Source: Delphinapterus leucas
Taxonomy: Eukaryota; Chordata; Mammalia; Artiodactyla; Monodontidae
Length of the DNA stretch: 64,000 nucleotides
Assembly: GCF_002288925.2 (NCBI RefSeq)
Contig: NW_022098076.1
Span: 92,225,933 to 92,289,932 of the forward strand
Reading direction: 5' to 3'
Shown here in pieces: positions 61,901-64,000 of the stretch. Both the position numbers and the translations under genes were made by a program. Every line of letters starts with the position of its first letter. Position 1 is the first letter of the stretch. The notes below the pieces were generated by a model. That model did not search any database. It worked only from the letters and a program-made list of their open reading frames with translations, and was not told where the DNA came from.

Positions 61901-64000
61901 CTTTAAAAGAGAGAAATGCAAAAAATGTGAAAGCATTAGAACAAGTGACCACATGCATCGTTCAGTGTTCTGACATGTTTCTTGGGAAACCAATAAGAAA
62001 CACGAAATATGGACAAACAAAACACACGTTGATTAAGGAATGTGAAATTCTCTTTTAGCTCTGCATTCTGAATGGATAAGAGGCAACTTCTTAACATCAT
62101 TTCTTAACAGAAATGATGGTGTTTAGTAGGGCATTTGATATCAAATTTTCTTCTGTGCCATCTTTGTAGTCAAATTTCAACACATATTCAATTTCTGGGT
62201 ATATTCTGAAATTTTCGACTAAATTTGGAGGAACTGTAGCTGCATGGAATTATGCATTACCATACCTACAGGAGAAAGTAAAGGAGTATATTAACAAAGG
62301 TCCAAAGATGGTTTCTAATTTGAGGACATTTCTCGTATAATCCTCAAGTCATTATAAGAATTTTCTTTGTCCAAATGCACAGCACAAAACAGCATCCCAG
62401 ATTTAGGGTTTGGTGATTCATCATCCCAGTATGTTAAACACTTGATTCCTTGAGCAACTGTTGTTCCTTCTTTTTTACTTTAAAAACCAAAGTGGCTGTG
62501 TATCTACCACTTTGGGAATACGAAAAGAAGAACTCAAACAACATTTACAGTTTTGATTCAAAAGTGCTCTGATACATTTTGGTTTGATTTTCGTTTCTCA
62601 AATGACGTTTAGTTGCGTGAAACTCAAATGCAAGTCTGGGATTCAGCTAAATGTTCTCTTCATTTATTTTTGCCATTGCCTCTATATTCAGTCACATAAT
62701 GCAGAACGATGTTAAGCAGAGTGATATGAAACCAGTCATGACATAATTATCCAACCTTATTTTTATGACATCGTAGACCGAGTGCCTGGCAAGCCCATGG
62801 GCATCTAGTAAACCCTGAATCAGAATTAGCTCCAGAGTTATACAAATGGACATAAAAAGGCCGACCAAGATCTCTTTGCTCCCCACAATGGCAAACATGA
62901 CACTTCCGTTCTGTTACTGAGAATGGGGGTTTCACGGAAGCACTGAGCAAGGAATAGCAATCAATAAACTATGAACCTGGGTGGAATATTTCAAAGGCTC
63001 ATCTGCTAGAATGTTTAAATCTGGCTGAGTTAAATGATATGGAAAGTAAAATTATTCTGGCAAATATATTTTAATGACCTAAGTATATGTTAGGAATAGG
63101 AAGAGATTTTATGTGAGCATATATGGTATTTATATTCTGGATTTTAGGAAGCTATGTTTGGAGTATAATTGTAATATTATATGTACAATCATTCATTCTG
63201 ATATTTTTAATGACAGTGAACATTTTATACATAAAATTAATTTTTCCTGGTACCAACAAAATTGCTTTTATTTCCACAATGGAAACAGGATACACATCTT
63301 GTCTCATGGAATTAAGGAATTTTGCTATAGTGAAATGATGTTCTTACCCAAGCTCTCCCCTTGGGGAATCTCAGCCAAGGATGGTTGCAGTTGGGATTAC
63401 TGGAATCAGAACTGCTCTCTTTCTCCCCTTACATACGTGAAACCCCTAACAGCAATTTTGTAGAGCGATTCCTTTCATAGGGAAAGATACTAATGTGAAA
63501 ATATCTTGTAAGGTTTTATAAGATATTAACTCAGCGTTTGCTAAGAATTGCAAAGCATTTGCTACTCTTTAACCAAACCGTAAGGTTCCTGAAGGATCTT
63601 ATGGGATGGTGCGGTATCAGCAGTGTGAATTACGTTGCAAGCCATAGAAATAGCCCACATGGTGCGGGGAGCTCCAGGTTCAGCAAACCATACCACAAAA
63701 TTCCTCAACACTTCCCAGGCCTAAACCAATGACCCTGAGGGACAAAGGAAGATTTGCCCCTTACTCAGCAAACCGAGACCTTTAAAGGAAGGACTAACTC
63801 TGAACCTAAGATCAATAAAAGAAGAACAATCCCTAAATCACAGATGACTCATTCCTTATTAATTTATTACTTACTTTTTGATTGCGGTTCACAATAGAAT
63901 AAATACAATAAACAAACACTGAGGGAAAACCCTTGATTATTGCTCTCCTAAAAAGCTGAACCACAGCAGGTCATAGAAAAATGTTGGATAATTTGTCATC
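61901..64000 (-). other. COL6A3: COL6A3 intron 3, 3' part
   Basis: This lies upstream of exon 4 in transcription sense. None of the open frames resembles the N10 VWA domain, so exon 3 must lie beyond 64000. A/T-rich, no repeat recognised. Confidence 0.8.

Noticed and set aside
61901..64000. Search for the N10 VWA exon
   Set aside because: No frame on the minus strand shows the hydrophobic strand plus Asp-x-Ser pattern, so exon 3 is outside the window.

Overview
The window is vertebrate nuclear DNA and carries one gene: most of COL6A3, the collagen type VI alpha-3 chain, on the minus strand. The host is most likely a cetacean. Intact tRNA-derived SINEs of the CHR type (cetacean-hippo-ruminant) lie in the introns together with 5'-truncated L1 3' ends, and I saw no BovB-type repeats such as a ruminant would carry. 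The species call is an inference from repeats; the gene call rests on exon-by-exon translation.

Layout, in transcription order (high to low coordinates). 64000-61901 is the end of an intron; the exons for the signal peptide and the N10 domain lie beyond the window. 61900-43745 holds eight large exons, each coding one von Willebrand factor A (VWA) domain, N9 to N2. 43102-40435 holds N1, split over three exons. 38885-23266 holds nineteen small exons coding the start of the collagen domain and a 336-residue Gly-X-Y helix. 23184-18168 holds the C-terminal VWA domains C1 and C2 with two short linker exons. 15454-14913 is the Lys/Ala/Pro-rich C3 exon. 13532-12137 is the fibronectin type III domain C4 and its linker. 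A 10.8-kb, repeat-rich intron follows, then the Kunitz domain C5 (1377-1213) and the last coding exon with the stop codon at 413-411.

I place 41 coding exons. By human numbering they are exons 4 to 44. All junctions use GT-AG and the reading frame closes across every one: 8969 coding bases, i.e. 2988 complete codons plus the stop, with the first two bases completing a codon begun in exon 3. I found no frameshift or premature stop, so the gene looks functional.

Points that stand out: a pentapeptide expansion (Ala-Thr-Lys-Pro-Glu type) in the C3 exon, a changed linker just before the Kunitz domain where endotrophin is released, an extra N-glycosylation sequon in C4, complete DxSxS metal-site motifs in N3 and C2, a 12-base micro-exon, tandem in-frame acceptors at exon 8, a 127-bp tandem duplication in intron 16, and a perfect 19-bp inverted repeat in intron 42. 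I found no second gene, RNA gene or CRISPR array, and I do not see a novel biological system here. Comparisons with the human protein are from memory and need an alignment.
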